The position numbers were made by a program, and so were the translations under genes. Below the pieces are notes generated by a model. That model was not told where the DNA came from. It was given only the letters and a program-made list of their open reading frames with translations, and searched no databases. A stretch of 64,000 bases of DNA from VXPQ01 sp965117025 (GTDB taxonomy: Bacteria; Bacteroidota; Rhodothermia; Rhodothermales; VXPQ01). The stretch covers positions 2,790,001 through 2,854,000 of the forward strand of contig OZ220746.1 of assembly GCA_965117025.1 (NCBI GenBank). Direction: 5' to 3'. Shown piece after piece: positions 10,201 to 18,058 of the stretch. Position 1 is the first letter of the stretch. Each line of letters starts with the position of its first letter.

Positions 10201-10810
10201 CCTGGGCCATATCAGCGAGGAAGACCTGGCGCATAACAGCAAGCGCGATCATGCCGGGCGAAACGGCTTCGCGCGCCACAGCGCCCGGCGGCATACGTTC
10301 TTCGGGATCGTCACCAGTGTGGAACGGCGCACGAACAAGTCCGGCAAACCGATCGGATTCGTTGCCATCGAGGACTTTACCGGGCAGGGCGAAGTCGTAT
10401 GCTTTGCCGATGTCTATGACAAAGCGCAGAATTATCTGAACCCCGATGAAATCGTGATGGTCACGGGCGAACCCGAACTCCGGGGAGGCAAGGTGAAAAT
10501 CATTGCCCGCGACGTGCTGCCCATGTGGAAAGTGCGCGCCACGATGGTAAAGGCCATCGTGCTGCGCATCGACAGCGACCGTGTCCAACAGGAAACCATC
10601 GGCGCCTTGCGGGAACTATGCGAACAGAATCGCGGAAAATGCGGGTTGTATTTCGATATACAGGCCGACGACCTCCCGGGCAAGGCACAGCGTATACACA
10701 GCCGCTCGTATGTAGTCGATCCTACCCCCGAACTGATGAACGGCATGGCGCGGCTCATCGGTAGTCCCAATGTGGCGGTGGAAGGTCGAAACGGGCACGC
10801 AAGAACATGA
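7295..10810 (+). CDS. dnaE: DNA polymerase III alpha subunit
   Basis: 1171 residues, the usual length of the DnaE replicative polymerase, which extends DNA at the replication fork. The N-terminal PHP domain opens with HLHCHTRFSLLDGA. The catalytic aspartates are in PDIDIDFDD (D400 and D402), matching D401/D403 of the E. coli enzyme. Finger and helix-hairpin-helix regions follow, and an OB-fold (FFGIVTSVERR...VVCFADVY) lies near residues 1000-1100. The start at 7295 puts the PHP motif at the very N-terminus as expected. Its TGA stop overlaps the ATG of the next gene (ATGA), so the two are probably translationally coupled. Confidence 0.97.
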   Translation: MCDFNHLHCHTRFSLLDGAANMKILAKKAKELGMAGVAITDHGNLYGVPEFYKEVQEAGVKPIIGCEFYLAPSGMQDKTDRTRYHQVLLAKNKEGYHNLSKLSSLSFTQGYYYKPRIDKEILRTYSGGLIATTCCLQGEVPHAILAHGEEKARAVFEEWLDIFGEDYYIEIQDHGLEKQKRCNAVLLRWAKEYGVSAVATNDVHYIRQEDAEAQDVLLCLQTRKDFLDPDRLRFENDQFFFKSAEEMRAALKDLDPVTRDAALDTTREIVDKCTVDLPKIDMLMPYYPIPEKFGGDMDACLRSMVMERAGERYPEISQDIAERLDHELGIIRDMGYAGYFLIVQDITTAARQLGVHVGPGRGSAAGSAVAYALGITNIDPFRYDLIFERFLNPERISMPDIDIDFDDRGRSKVLDYIVDKYGRENVCQIVTFGTMGARSVIRDVARVLNIPLNEADRIAKMIPEAVGMTLEKACKEAPDFRALKQHEDPDIRNLMHYAEVLEGSPRHTGVHAAGVIIAPGDVSEYVPVAVSRSQKEQIVTTQYDGNKVEHFGLLKMDILGLKTLTILNDALQIIEEECGERIRLEDIPLDDPKTFELFQQGDTAAIFQFESSGMREWLRSLKPTRLEDIIAMNALYRPGPMDLIPSFIARKHGRETIEYPHEMLEPVLKPTYGLPVYQEQVMQIAQVMGGYSLGGADILRRAMGKKKKAEMDKQRSIFVEGAVARDVAEKTAHEVFDMMAKFAGYGFNKSHSAAYSVLACQAAWIKAHYPAAFMAATLTSEQNDTKKLSGMLQEAKHMGLEILPPSIHRSRKHFTVSGGSICFGLGAIKGAGSAAVDHIVEMREEHGPFRDFFGMVRELDPHIVNKKALESLVRAGALDELEGHRAQLFEAIDLVVRYAKQVHGDRAAGQSNLFGTDTGNETQTPALPPADRWKRFRILKEERELLGFYVSGHPLEEFGPEARAFATASLGHISEEDLAHNSKRDHAGRNGFARHSARRHTFFGIVTSVERRTNKSGKPIGFVAIEDFTGQGEVVCFADVYDKAQNYLNPDEIVMVTGEPELRGGKVKIIARDVLPMWKVRATMVKAIVLRIDSDRVQQETIGALRELCEQNRGKCGLYFDIQADDLPGKAQRIHSRSYVVDPTPELMNGMARLIGSPNVAVEGRNGHART

Positions 10811-11514
10811 TCCGCATTGGTATCACCACATCGTTTGAGCACGGCGAACAGCGGCTGCGGCACGACTACGTACGCGCCGTGGAATGTGCCGGGGGTATTC
10901 CTGTGATCGCCCCCATGGGTGGAAAGGAAGCCATGTATTCCTTCGCCAATATGCTCGACGGCTTGATCGTCACCGGGGGACCTGCTATTACACAAGGCCT
11001 TGTCGGGGAGCTTCCGGACGATATAGAAGAACCGGATCCTGTACGCGCCCGCTCCGATACCGCGCTTCTCCGCGCTTGCCTGGACATGCACCGCCCTGTT
11101 CTGGGCATCTGTTACGGGATGCAACTGCTCAATGCGCTGTACGGGGGCAGCATATACGCCGATGTGCAGCGGGATATGCCGGGTTCTCTCGTGCACAGCG
11201 ACAAACGGGGGGCAAGCGACCATGCGATCGAACTGGAGAAAGGTTCGCACCTGCATGACATACTGGGCGTGCAGAGTCTCGTAGTCAACACCCGCCACAT
11301 TCAGGCTCTCGCCGGCGTGGCGCCCTTTTTCCGCATAGCGGCCTGCGCACCCGATGGGGTGGTAGAGGCCATCGAAAACGAAGACGCCACCATCCTCGGC
11401 GTACAGTTTCATGCGGAAAGAATGGGAGAAATCATGCAACCTCTTTTCAAACACTTTGTTGGTCAGGCCAACCTCGCCAAACAAAAACGGAAAGATCCGA
11501 TTCATGCCGCGTAA
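10807..11514 (+). CDS. Class I glutamine amidotransferase (gamma-glutamyl-gamma-aminobutyrate hydrolase type)
   Basis: 235 residues of the peptidase C26/PuuD-like amidotransferase family. The nucleophile elbow is LGICYGMQLLNALYGG (Cys near residue 102) and the catalytic His is in LGVQFHAERMG near the C-terminus. Family members hydrolyse gamma-glutamyl amide bonds, for example gamma-glutamyl-GABA in putrescine breakdown; the substrate here is unknown and no polyamine genes are nearby. The start codon overlaps the dnaE stop by 4 bp and the end overlaps the next start by 11 bp, so it sits in a tightly packed operon. Confidence 0.87.
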   Translation: MIRIGITTSFEHGEQRLRHDYVRAVECAGGIPVIAPMGGKEAMYSFANMLDGLIVTGGPAITQGLVGELPDDIEEPDPVRARSDTALLRACLDMHRPVLGICYGMQLLNALYGGSIYADVQRDMPGSLVHSDKRGASDHAIELEKGSHLHDILGVQSLVVNTRHIQALAGVAPFFRIAACAPDGVVEAIENEDATILGVQFHAERMGEIMQPLFKHFVGQANLAKQKRKDPIHAA

Positions 11515-13243
11515 CCTGCTTCGTTCCAGTTTACTCCGGGCCTCCATAGGAGCGACCGCTGCTATCCTGCTCTTGCTCCTCGTTTCGGGCAAACTGGCCC
11601 CGCTCGCGGGGCGCACCCTGCATTTCATAGACACGCGGGAGAAAACGGATGAGAACAGCTTTACCCTCGAACAACTCGACATGCACCCGGATGTGGTTTT
11701 CCCTTCCTGGTTCAGTGATCCGCTGGTTGAAGAAGGGGCCGAAGAGCATGAAGCGTTGATCCGCAACCGGCTTGCTCGCGCTTTCCGGGACTTCCTTACC
11801 CTGTATAGCCAACGTCAGGGGGAAGACGACAATTTTACGTTGCGCGTGGTCGACAACCGGACCGACGAACTCCTTGAAATCCACGAACTGAACCGGGAAG
11901 CCTGGAAAAATCGCGCACCGGACACTCCCTGGGACTGGGCGCTCGTCGACGAACGACGACGGCGACAAACGCGGGCGCTCGTGGACAAATACGTGGATCA
12001 GGGTATACCGCGGAAGGCGGTCACCGTAAAATGGGGGCGCAGGAATCAGGTGATCGAGGCTCGTATGCGGGAGCTGGGGTACATCGAATACGAGGTTCGT
12101 CTGGCGAAACTGCTCGGCTTGAGCCTGCTCGTCACTGAAACGGGTACCGTGGAAACCTTCAACCGGGATGATCTCGTGTCCGCGGCAGGCGCGCGAGGCC
12201 GCTACCAGATCATGCCTTTTCTGCTGCGCCTGAACGATATCCACCGGTACCGGCTCGGCACAGCGGCAGGAAATACCATCCGGGTGTACGAAGAACGGCA
12301 CCCCCTTCTGACCATGGAAACTGCGTTCACGACCATTGCAGGCTATCGCAATGCCGTCGGGCACGAAATACCCGGGCTATCGGCGTATCATTCAGGTCCT
12401 GGCAACATCTTCATGGTATACCGCACTTTTCTTGAGAAAGGCGGGGATTTTCACACACGGGAGTCCACCGTCATGGACGCATACATATGGGCCATCACCG
12501 ATGGATTCGACAAACTGTCTTCCAGCAGTTTCCGGACGCACTCGCGAGGCTATGTGGCGTCCGCCTACGGTTCCCTGCGCGCCACAGAATCGCTCCCTAT
12601 AGATAAGACCGCCACCTTGCAGGTGGAGCGGGTACAACTTCGCAACGGAGAACGCATCAACCTGAGTCGTCTGCTGGAACTCCTCCCCGGCGCGGATCTT
12701 GCGGAAACAAACGCCTATGACCGCTTCCGCGAACACAATCCGCACTTTCTGCTGCCGGAACGCTCCGAAAACCAACCGGGCGTGCCGCTCCGGGGCGATG
12801 TACAACTCGTTTCCCGCTCCGGGCAAGTCCCTGTGCGCTTCTTTCTGCCGGCGGGCTCGATCCAGGCCCTGTTTGCTGCAGGCTTCGACGGCATCGATCC
12901 GGAAAAAACCTTCCACTTCGGGCAGGATACGTATGGCGGAGCATCCTGGTCCTACAGTGCATCCGACTCATCTGATGCATTTCCAGGCACCGTCTGGGAT
13001 CGACAGTACCATGAACTGGTGCAGGAAATCGGCCGATTCGGCTTCACAAACGAAAACAGAGAACGCCTTGCGGCGCTTACCGAACGTTTCGAAGCACTGG
13101 CTGGGGAGCAGCCTTCGCTCTACAGAGACATGCAATTGAAAATCATCCGAACGCACCACCGCCTGTGGCATTCGGACGTGTTCGACCGGCTTGCCGCTGT
13201 GGTGCGCGCGACCGACCTGTCCGGGGGGACGGAATCGGGGTGA
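11504..13243 (+). CDS. Membrane-anchored lytic transglycosylase-like protein (SLT fold)
   Basis: 579 residues with an N-terminal signal anchor (ATAAILLLLLVSGKLA). Residues ~205-350 match the SLT lysozyme-like fold: Glu212 in VTETGTVETF is the likely catalytic acid, followed by SAAGARGRYQIMP and LSAYHSGPGNIFMVYR, as in MltD/Slt enzymes that cleave peptidoglycan to 1,6-anhydro products. The C-terminal ~230 residues are not recognised. An upstream in-frame ATG at 11411 would overlap the amidotransferase by 104 bp and displace the signal anchor; the ATG at 11504 is preferred. The family call rests on motifs only. Confidence 0.72.
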   Translation: MPRNLLRSSLLRASIGATAAILLLLLVSGKLAPLAGRTLHFIDTREKTDENSFTLEQLDMHPDVVFPSWFSDPLVEEGAEEHEALIRNRLARAFRDFLTLYSQRQGEDDNFTLRVVDNRTDELLEIHELNREAWKNRAPDTPWDWALVDERRRRQTRALVDKYVDQGIPRKAVTVKWGRRNQVIEARMRELGYIEYEVRLAKLLGLSLLVTETGTVETFNRDDLVSAAGARGRYQIMPFLLRLNDIHRYRLGTAAGNTIRVYEERHPLLTMETAFTTIAGYRNAVGHEIPGLSAYHSGPGNIFMVYRTFLEKGGDFHTRESTVMDAYIWAITDGFDKLSSSSFRTHSRGYVASAYGSLRATESLPIDKTATLQVERVQLRNGERINLSRLLELLPGADLAETNAYDRFREHNPHFLLPERSENQPGVPLRGDVQLVSRSGQVPVRFFLPAGSIQALFAAGFDGIDPEKTFHFGQDTYGGASWSYSASDSSDAFPGTVWDRQYHELVQEIGRFGFTNENRERLAALTERFEALAGEQPSLYRDMQLKIIRTHHRLWHSDVFDRLAAVVRATDLSGGTESG

Positions 13244-13284
13244 CAGTCGCGCAGCGTCGGGTAATTATTCAACTTGTACATCCT

Positions 13285-13461
13285 ATGAACCGCTTCCCGG
13301 AATTACAGGAATTGCTGAACAGCCTCGAGGGCGACTTCGCCAAGTTCTATGAGAAAGGCAACAAGACCGCGGGGATACGAACGCGCAAGGGATTGCAGGC
13401 GCTGAGGCGTCTGGCGCAGGATATCCGCATGGATATTCTGGAGCGAAAGGGGCGCAAATGA
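13285..13461 (+). CDS. HC1-type histone H1-like DNA-binding protein
   Basis: A 58-residue basic protein beginning MNRFPELQELLNSLEGDFAK and ending in Lys/Arg-rich ILERKGRK. The pattern EGDFAKFYEKGNK.AG.R.RK.LQ.LR.LAQ.IR is that of the short HC1/histone-H1-like nucleoid proteins common in Bacteroidota, which bind DNA non-specifically. It lies between a cell-wall enzyme and a peptidase, 16 bp before the latter. A longer in-frame start at 13165 would overlap the transglycosylase and adds nothing conserved. Confidence 0.85.
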   Translation: MNRFPELQELLNSLEGDFAKFYEKGNKTAGIRTRKGLQALRRLAQDIRMDILERKGRK

Positions 13462-13477
13462 TTCCCGGGGGGCCGGT

Positions 13478-14578
13478 ATGTCCGATGCACTGAGAGGTTT
13501 GCTGGAAGCCCTGAACGAACTTGCTGTTTCGGCGGACGCGGAGCGGTTTCTTGAACCTGACGATGCGGCGGAGCGGATACGGCGGCTGGCGGCGCGCCAC
13601 CCGGACACGGCGCAATGCATTCGCATCGGCGAGAGCGAGGAGGGGCGCCCGATCGACGGGGTCGTGTTGGGAAGAGGAAACCGGCATGTCAGTTTGCTTG
13701 CAGGCAATCATGCCGACGAGCCGGTGGGTCCGGACTTTCTGAGGCGGTTCGTAACGGGTGTGCTGAATCATCCGGACGAATGCACCGCGCTGCTGGATGC
13801 CTTCCGGTTTTTTGTCATTCCCCATACCAATCCCGACGGGGCGTTCCGAAACCGTACATGGCGGCAGGCCTGGAGCGGATCGGGGGCGCCGACCGCGGGA
13901 GATAACGCGGGGGAGATTGTCACGGAATATTTGCGTCATGCGGTCCGGGAGCCCCCGGGGCGGGACGTGGAGTTCGGTTTTCCGGATATGCGCCCGGAGA
14001 ACAGAGCGGTCGCTGCGTGGCTTCGAAAGCACGGCCCCTTCGTGGTGCACGGAAGTTTGCACGGAATGGGTATCAGCGCCGGAGCGCTGCTGCTCATCGA
14101 AAAAAATTGGGGATACCGTGCGACCCTTCTGCAGGAACGTTTCCGGCAGGCCGCTGCAGCCGAGGACCTGCCTCTTTACGATCGCAACCGGCAGGGGGAG
14201 AAAGGGTTTTTCTATCTCGGTCCCGGTTTCTGGACGACGCCGGAAGGAAGCGCTATGCGGGCGTTTTTCGAAGCGCGAAACGATAAGGAGACGGCTGCGC
14301 TTTTTCAAAGCAGTTCCATGGAATACGTACGGAGCCTCGGCGGCGACCCCTTGTGTTACGTCACGGAACTGCCCCTTTTTCTGGTGGGGGATATGCCGCC
14401 GGGGAGGGGCTCTCAACAGGTCATTTCAGCGCTTCGTCTCAAGATTGCGCAGGGGCAGGACGTGGATGAAGATATGGAGCAGTTGAGTCTTCGCGCCCTG
14501 CCGCTCGCAGCGGCGCTACGGATGCAACTGCGCACCCTGTCCGCGGCGCTGGAACAGGTCGTGGCGGGGGAAGGCTGA
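13478..14578 (+). CDS. M14-family zinc carboxypeptidase
   Basis: 366 residues. The zinc-binding HxxE is in LAGNHADEPVG (about residues 70-80), the substrate-binding HTNPDGAFRNR follows near residue 115, the third zinc ligand is probably in VVHGSLHGMG, and the likely catalytic Glu is in CYVTELPLF near residue 295. Family members trim C-terminal residues from peptides or deacylate amino acids; no signal peptide is visible, so it is probably cytoplasmic. The gene ends 11 bp from the convergent spmB-like gene. Confidence 0.83.
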   Translation: MSDALRGLLEALNELAVSADAERFLEPDDAAERIRRLAARHPDTAQCIRIGESEEGRPIDGVVLGRGNRHVSLLAGNHADEPVGPDFLRRFVTGVLNHPDECTALLDAFRFFVIPHTNPDGAFRNRTWRQAWSGSGAPTAGDNAGEIVTEYLRHAVREPPGRDVEFGFPDMRPENRAVAAWLRKHGPFVVHGSLHGMGISAGALLLIEKNWGYRATLLQERFRQAAAAEDLPLYDRNRQGEKGFFYLGPGFWTTPEGSAMRAFFEARNDKETAALFQSSSMEYVRSLGGDPLCYVTELPLFLVGDMPPGRGSQQVISALRLKIAQGQDVDEDMEQLSLRALPLAAALRMQLRTLSAALEQVVAGEG

Positions 14579-14589
14579 GAAGGCGCCGC

Positions 14590-15138
14590 TCACGCGCTGC
14601 CGAAGAGCCACTGAACCAGATAGACCGCAAAGATCATGGCGAAAATGTCCGCGGTCAGCCCGGCGGGTACGGCGTGACGGGTTTTCTTGACATTGACGGC
14701 CCCGAAATACACGGCGATGATGTAGAACGTGGTTTCGGTGGAGCCGAACATGACGCCCGCCATCTTGACCAGAATCGAATCCTCGCCGAATACGGCGACC
14801 ATCTCGGCCACCACAGCGGCGGAACCGGAGCCGGTCAGCGGGCGGATGATCGCCATGGGTAGCATTTCCGGCGGGAAGCCCAGCGCGCCGAGCACCGGCT
14901 CAAGGGTCTCCACAAGAAAATCCATAGCGCCGGAAGCCCGGAACATCCCGATGGCGAAGAGAATCGCGACGAGATAGGGGATGATCATGACCGCCACCCG
15001 GAAGCCTTCCTTGGCGCCCTCCACGAATTCCTCGTATACCTTTACTCCCCGGATGAGGCCGTAGAGCGGCAGCCCCACGATCATGAGCGGCAGCACAAAG
15101 ATGGCGAAATAATCGATGAAAACGCGGAACCAGGTCAT
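14590..15138 (-). CDS. spmB: Nucleoside-recognition (Gate) domain membrane protein, SpmB-like
   Basis: 182 residues, strongly hydrophobic with about five membrane spans. The motifs PLTGSGSAAVVAEM and FGSTETTFYIIAVYFGAVNVKKTRHAV are characteristic of the spore maturation protein B / nucleoside-recognition family. In Bacillus SpmA and SpmB act in spore-core dehydration, but the pair is widespread in non-sporulating bacteria, where the role is unknown. Its start overlaps the spmA-like stop by 4 bp (ATGA), indicating coupled translation. Confidence 0.85.
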   Translation of the reverse strand: MTWFRVFIDYFAIFVLPLMIVGLPLYGLIRGVKVYEEFVEGAKEGFRVAVMIIPYLVAILFAIGMFRASGAMDFLVETLEPVLGALGFPPEMLPMAIIRPLTGSGSAAVVAEMVAVFGEDSILVKMAGVMFGSTETTFYIIAVYFGAVNVKKTRHAVPAGLTADIFAMIFAVYLVQWLFGSA

Positions 15139-16142
15139 TGCAGCGCCTCCCCGGATTCGGCCTCATCGCCAGGCTCGGCGTTCGGGTCGCTTCGTTTCCA
15201 TAGCGGCACGCGTTCGAGGAACCAGGCGGTTCCGATAGCCACCATGAGAGAGGTTCCGGTGACGGCGATGATAGGAAAAATCAGTTCGTTTACCTGAAGT
15301 CCTATGACCGCCACAAGCAACGCCGGCGGGACCAGCTGCACGCTGGCCGTATTCATCGCAAGCAGCATGACCATGGGATTCGTGGCCGTATCCTTGACGG
15401 GATTCAGCGTTTGCAGTTCTTCCATGGCCTTGATGCCGAGCGGCGTGGCGGCGTTGCCGAGGCCCAGTACGTTGGCGGAAAGGTTCAGTACGATCATCGC
15501 AAAGGCCGGATGCCCCTTCGGAATACCCGGAAAGAGCGGGCGCAGGAGAGGTTCGACGAGGCGGGACATCTGGCGAATGAGCCCTCCCGCCTCAGCGATT
15601 TTGAGCAATCCGAGGAAAAGCGCAAGCACCCCGATGAGTCCGATCGCGATCTGCACGGCGGTGTTCGCAAAATCGAAAGCGGCTTCGGCGATATCCTGCA
15701 GGTGCGGGAAGCGCACGGGTTCGAACCGGACCGCAGTGCTGGTGACAGGCGCTACCGCAGGCCTGCTCGAGACGTTTTCCTCGTCCAGTGTCCCTTGCAG
15801 GGCGTCACCGCCGGAAAATTTCCGGATGCGGAGAAGCGGTTCCGGTAACGAGGCGTCGCCGGCGAAAAAAAGGCGGGTCCCGGCTTGCGTGCGTGCGACA
15901 TAACCCTCGTAGACGGAATCGGGGGCGGCCGCTACGCCGTAAAATGAACGGTACGTTTCCGCGTTGATCCGGATATGCACCGGGACGCGGCGCGCCTCGT
16001 CCCGGTACCCCTCCGGATATTCCAGAAGGATCGGGAGCGAGGCGTCATTTCGGAACCGGTCGCTTGCGGCGTCTCGCAGGTCGGAAACGATAGCGAATGC
16101 GAGGGCGGCGATAATCAGGCCGGCCCATATGTAGTTGAGCAT
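15135..16142 (-). CDS. spmA: Nucleoside-recognition domain membrane protein, SpmA-like
   Basis: 335 residues. An N-terminal membrane span is followed by about 110 non-conserved, probably extracytoplasmic residues, then a Gate domain with LNLSANVLGLGNAATPLGIK and LLAMNTASVQLVPPALLVAV, the SpmA signature. It forms a pair with the overlapping spmB-like gene downstream. The N-terminal insertion makes it longer than Bacillus SpmA (about 196 residues). Function outside sporulation is not established. Confidence 0.85.
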   Translation of the reverse strand: MLNYIWAGLIIAALAFAIVSDLRDAASDRFRNDASLPILLEYPEGYRDEARRVPVHIRINAETYRSFYGVAAAPDSVYEGYVARTQAGTRLFFAGDASLPEPLLRIRKFSGGDALQGTLDEENVSSRPAVAPVTSTAVRFEPVRFPHLQDIAEAAFDFANTAVQIAIGLIGVLALFLGLLKIAEAGGLIRQMSRLVEPLLRPLFPGIPKGHPAFAMIVLNLSANVLGLGNAATPLGIKAMEELQTLNPVKDTATNPMVMLLAMNTASVQLVPPALLVAVIGLQVNELIFPIIAVTGTSLMVAIGTAWFLERVPLWKRSDPNAEPGDEAESGEALQ

Positions 16143-16193
16143 GTCGCAGCGAGACGGAATGAACGGTTAATCGGTGGCGCGCCGGGTAACAAC

Positions 16194-18056
16194 TTACGCA
16201 GAGCGTTGCGAAGTTGCATCCCCTCGTTTGGCGTCGAAAAAGGCGGTGATCTTTCGTGCCGTTGCGGCGCCGACGGCTTCACGAAGGGCCTCTTCCCCCG
16301 CGGCTTCGACGCGCTTGACGGATCCGAAGCGCCGGATCAGTTTCTGTGCGGTTTTTTCGCCGACGCCGTCTATTTCCCGCAGGGAGGTGTGCAGCGTGCG
16401 TTTCTTCCGCTGGGTGCGCTGGAAGGTGACCGCAAAGCGGTGCGCTTCGTTGCGGATGCGTTGCAGGAGCTGGAGCGAGGTGCTGGCCTTCGGAATGTGC
16501 AGCGGCGCGGAATCGCCGGGAAAGAACACCTCTTCGAGTCGTTTGGCGAGGCCGATGAGCGGGAATCTTCCGTACACGCCGATTTCCCGGAGCGCGTCGG
16601 CGGCCGCTGAAAGCTGCCCCTTGCCTCCATCGATCACCACAAGGTCGGGCCAGTCGATGTCTTCCCGGTTCGCATACCGGCGCGTTACGACCTCACGCAT
16701 GCTCTGATAGTCGTCGGGTTGCCCGGAAACGGCAGAACGGATCTTGTAGTGGCGGTATTCGCTTTTACGGGGGCGTCCGTCACGAAAAACCACACAGGAA
16801 GCCACCGTGCCCGTACCGGCGAGATGCGAAATATCGAAGCATTCGATGCGCCGGGGTAATGTTTCCAGTCGCAAGTCTTCCTCGAGGGACCGTACGGCAT
16901 GAGGAATACGATCCTCGCCGCGCTTCATCTTGCGTATTTTCCATTCTTCGAGGAGCATGGCCGCATTCGCACTCACCATGCGCATCAGGCTGGCCTTGGG
17001 CCCCCGGCGCGGTACGGCAAGGGGTACGTTCCTGCCGCGCTGTTGCGTCAATAGTTCTTGTACCGGTTCCGGTTCGGAGATCTTACCGCTCAGTAATACT
17101 TCTCCGGGAAAGAAGACGGCGTCCGCATAATAGTCCTCCACGAGGCGTTGCATCAGGACGCTTTTGGACAATCCTTCTATCGGGTGGATATAGGTATGGC
17201 GCCGCCCGATGACCTTTCCTTCGCGCACCTGGAAAATGACGCCGCAGGCTACGTTTTCTCTTTCGTCAACCTCTATGGCGAAGAGGTCCCGGTCGGCTTC
17301 GTCTTCGCTCACGACCTTCTGTTTCCGGGCGTATTTTTCGAGAGCGAGGATGCGATCGCGCAATCCGGCAGCCTCCTCGAACCGCATTTCGTCAGAGAGA
17401 CGCTCCATCTCGTCGCGGAGCAGGGCGATCAATTCTTTCGTGTGTCCGTTCAGCAGTTTTTCGACCTGTTCGATCGTGCGGTTGTAGTCCGCTTCCGATT
17501 GTTGTCCCGTGCAGGGAGCCGCACATTTTTTGATGTGATATTCGAGACAGGGATCGTATTTGCCGGCGGCGATGGGTTCCGGCGCAAGGTTCAGGGTGCA
17601 GGTGCGCAACTGGAAGATCGAGCGGATCGTGCGCAGCATCAGGTGCATATTCTTCACGTCGGTATACGGGCCGAAGTATTTCGACCCGTCCCGCACAATG
17701 CGGCGCGTGGGGAAGACGCGAGGGAATCGTTCGTTTCGTATGCAAATGAAGGGAAAGGTCTTGTCGTCGCGCAGGAGGACATTGTAGCGCGGCTTGAGAT
17801 GTTTGATCAGATTGTTTTCGAGAATGAGCGCTTCGGCCTCCGTATCCGTCACGATCACTTCCACATCCTCGATTTTCCGGACCATGATGCGCATGCGCCC
17901 GTCATGCGGCTGGCTTTCCCGGAAATACGAGCGGACCCGGCTGCGCAGATCTTTGGCTTTGCCTACGTAGAGTACATTTCCCCCGGCATCCTTGTGCTGG
18001 TAGATGCCCGGAAGCCGGGGCAGGTTTTCGATTTTCTTTTCCAGCTCCGGGTTCAT
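16194..18056 (-). CDS. uvrC: UvrABC excinuclease subunit C
   Basis: 620 residues, the normal length. The N-terminal GIY-YIG nuclease domain is seen as GIYQHKDAGGNVLYVGKAKD and makes the 3' incision; a UVR motif near residue 215 (ERLSDEMRFEEAAGLRDRI) contacts UvrB; the RNase H-like domain around residues 390-550 (ECFDISHLAGTGTVAS, VVIDGGKGQLSAA) makes the 5' incision; and C-terminal helix-hairpin-helices (IDGVGEKTAQKLIRRFG) bind DNA. It follows the epimerase-like gene with a 2-bp gap and is probably co-transcribed with it. Confidence 0.97.
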   Translation of the reverse strand: MNPELEKKIENLPRLPGIYQHKDAGGNVLYVGKAKDLRSRVRSYFRESQPHDGRMRIMVRKIEDVEVIVTDTEAEALILENNLIKHLKPRYNVLLRDDKTFPFICIRNERFPRVFPTRRIVRDGSKYFGPYTDVKNMHLMLRTIRSIFQLRTCTLNLAPEPIAAGKYDPCLEYHIKKCAAPCTGQQSEADYNRTIEQVEKLLNGHTKELIALLRDEMERLSDEMRFEEAAGLRDRILALEKYARKQKVVSEDEADRDLFAIEVDERENVACGVIFQVREGKVIGRRHTYIHPIEGLSKSVLMQRLVEDYYADAVFFPGEVLLSGKISEPEPVQELLTQQRGRNVPLAVPRRGPKASLMRMVSANAAMLLEEWKIRKMKRGEDRIPHAVRSLEEDLRLETLPRRIECFDISHLAGTGTVASCVVFRDGRPRKSEYRHYKIRSAVSGQPDDYQSMREVVTRRYANREDIDWPDLVVIDGGKGQLSAAADALREIGVYGRFPLIGLAKRLEEVFFPGDSAPLHIPKASTSLQLLQRIRNEAHRFAVTFQRTQRKKRTLHTSLREIDGVGEKTAQKLIRRFGSVKRVEAAGEEALREAVGAATARKITAFFDAKRGDATSQRSA

Positions 18057-18058
18057 GA

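Noticed and set aside
7337..10588. 1083-codon open frame antisense to dnaE
   Set aside because: Low-complexity His/Arg/Gly composition and no recognisable motif; it mirrors the codon pattern of the clear DnaE gene.
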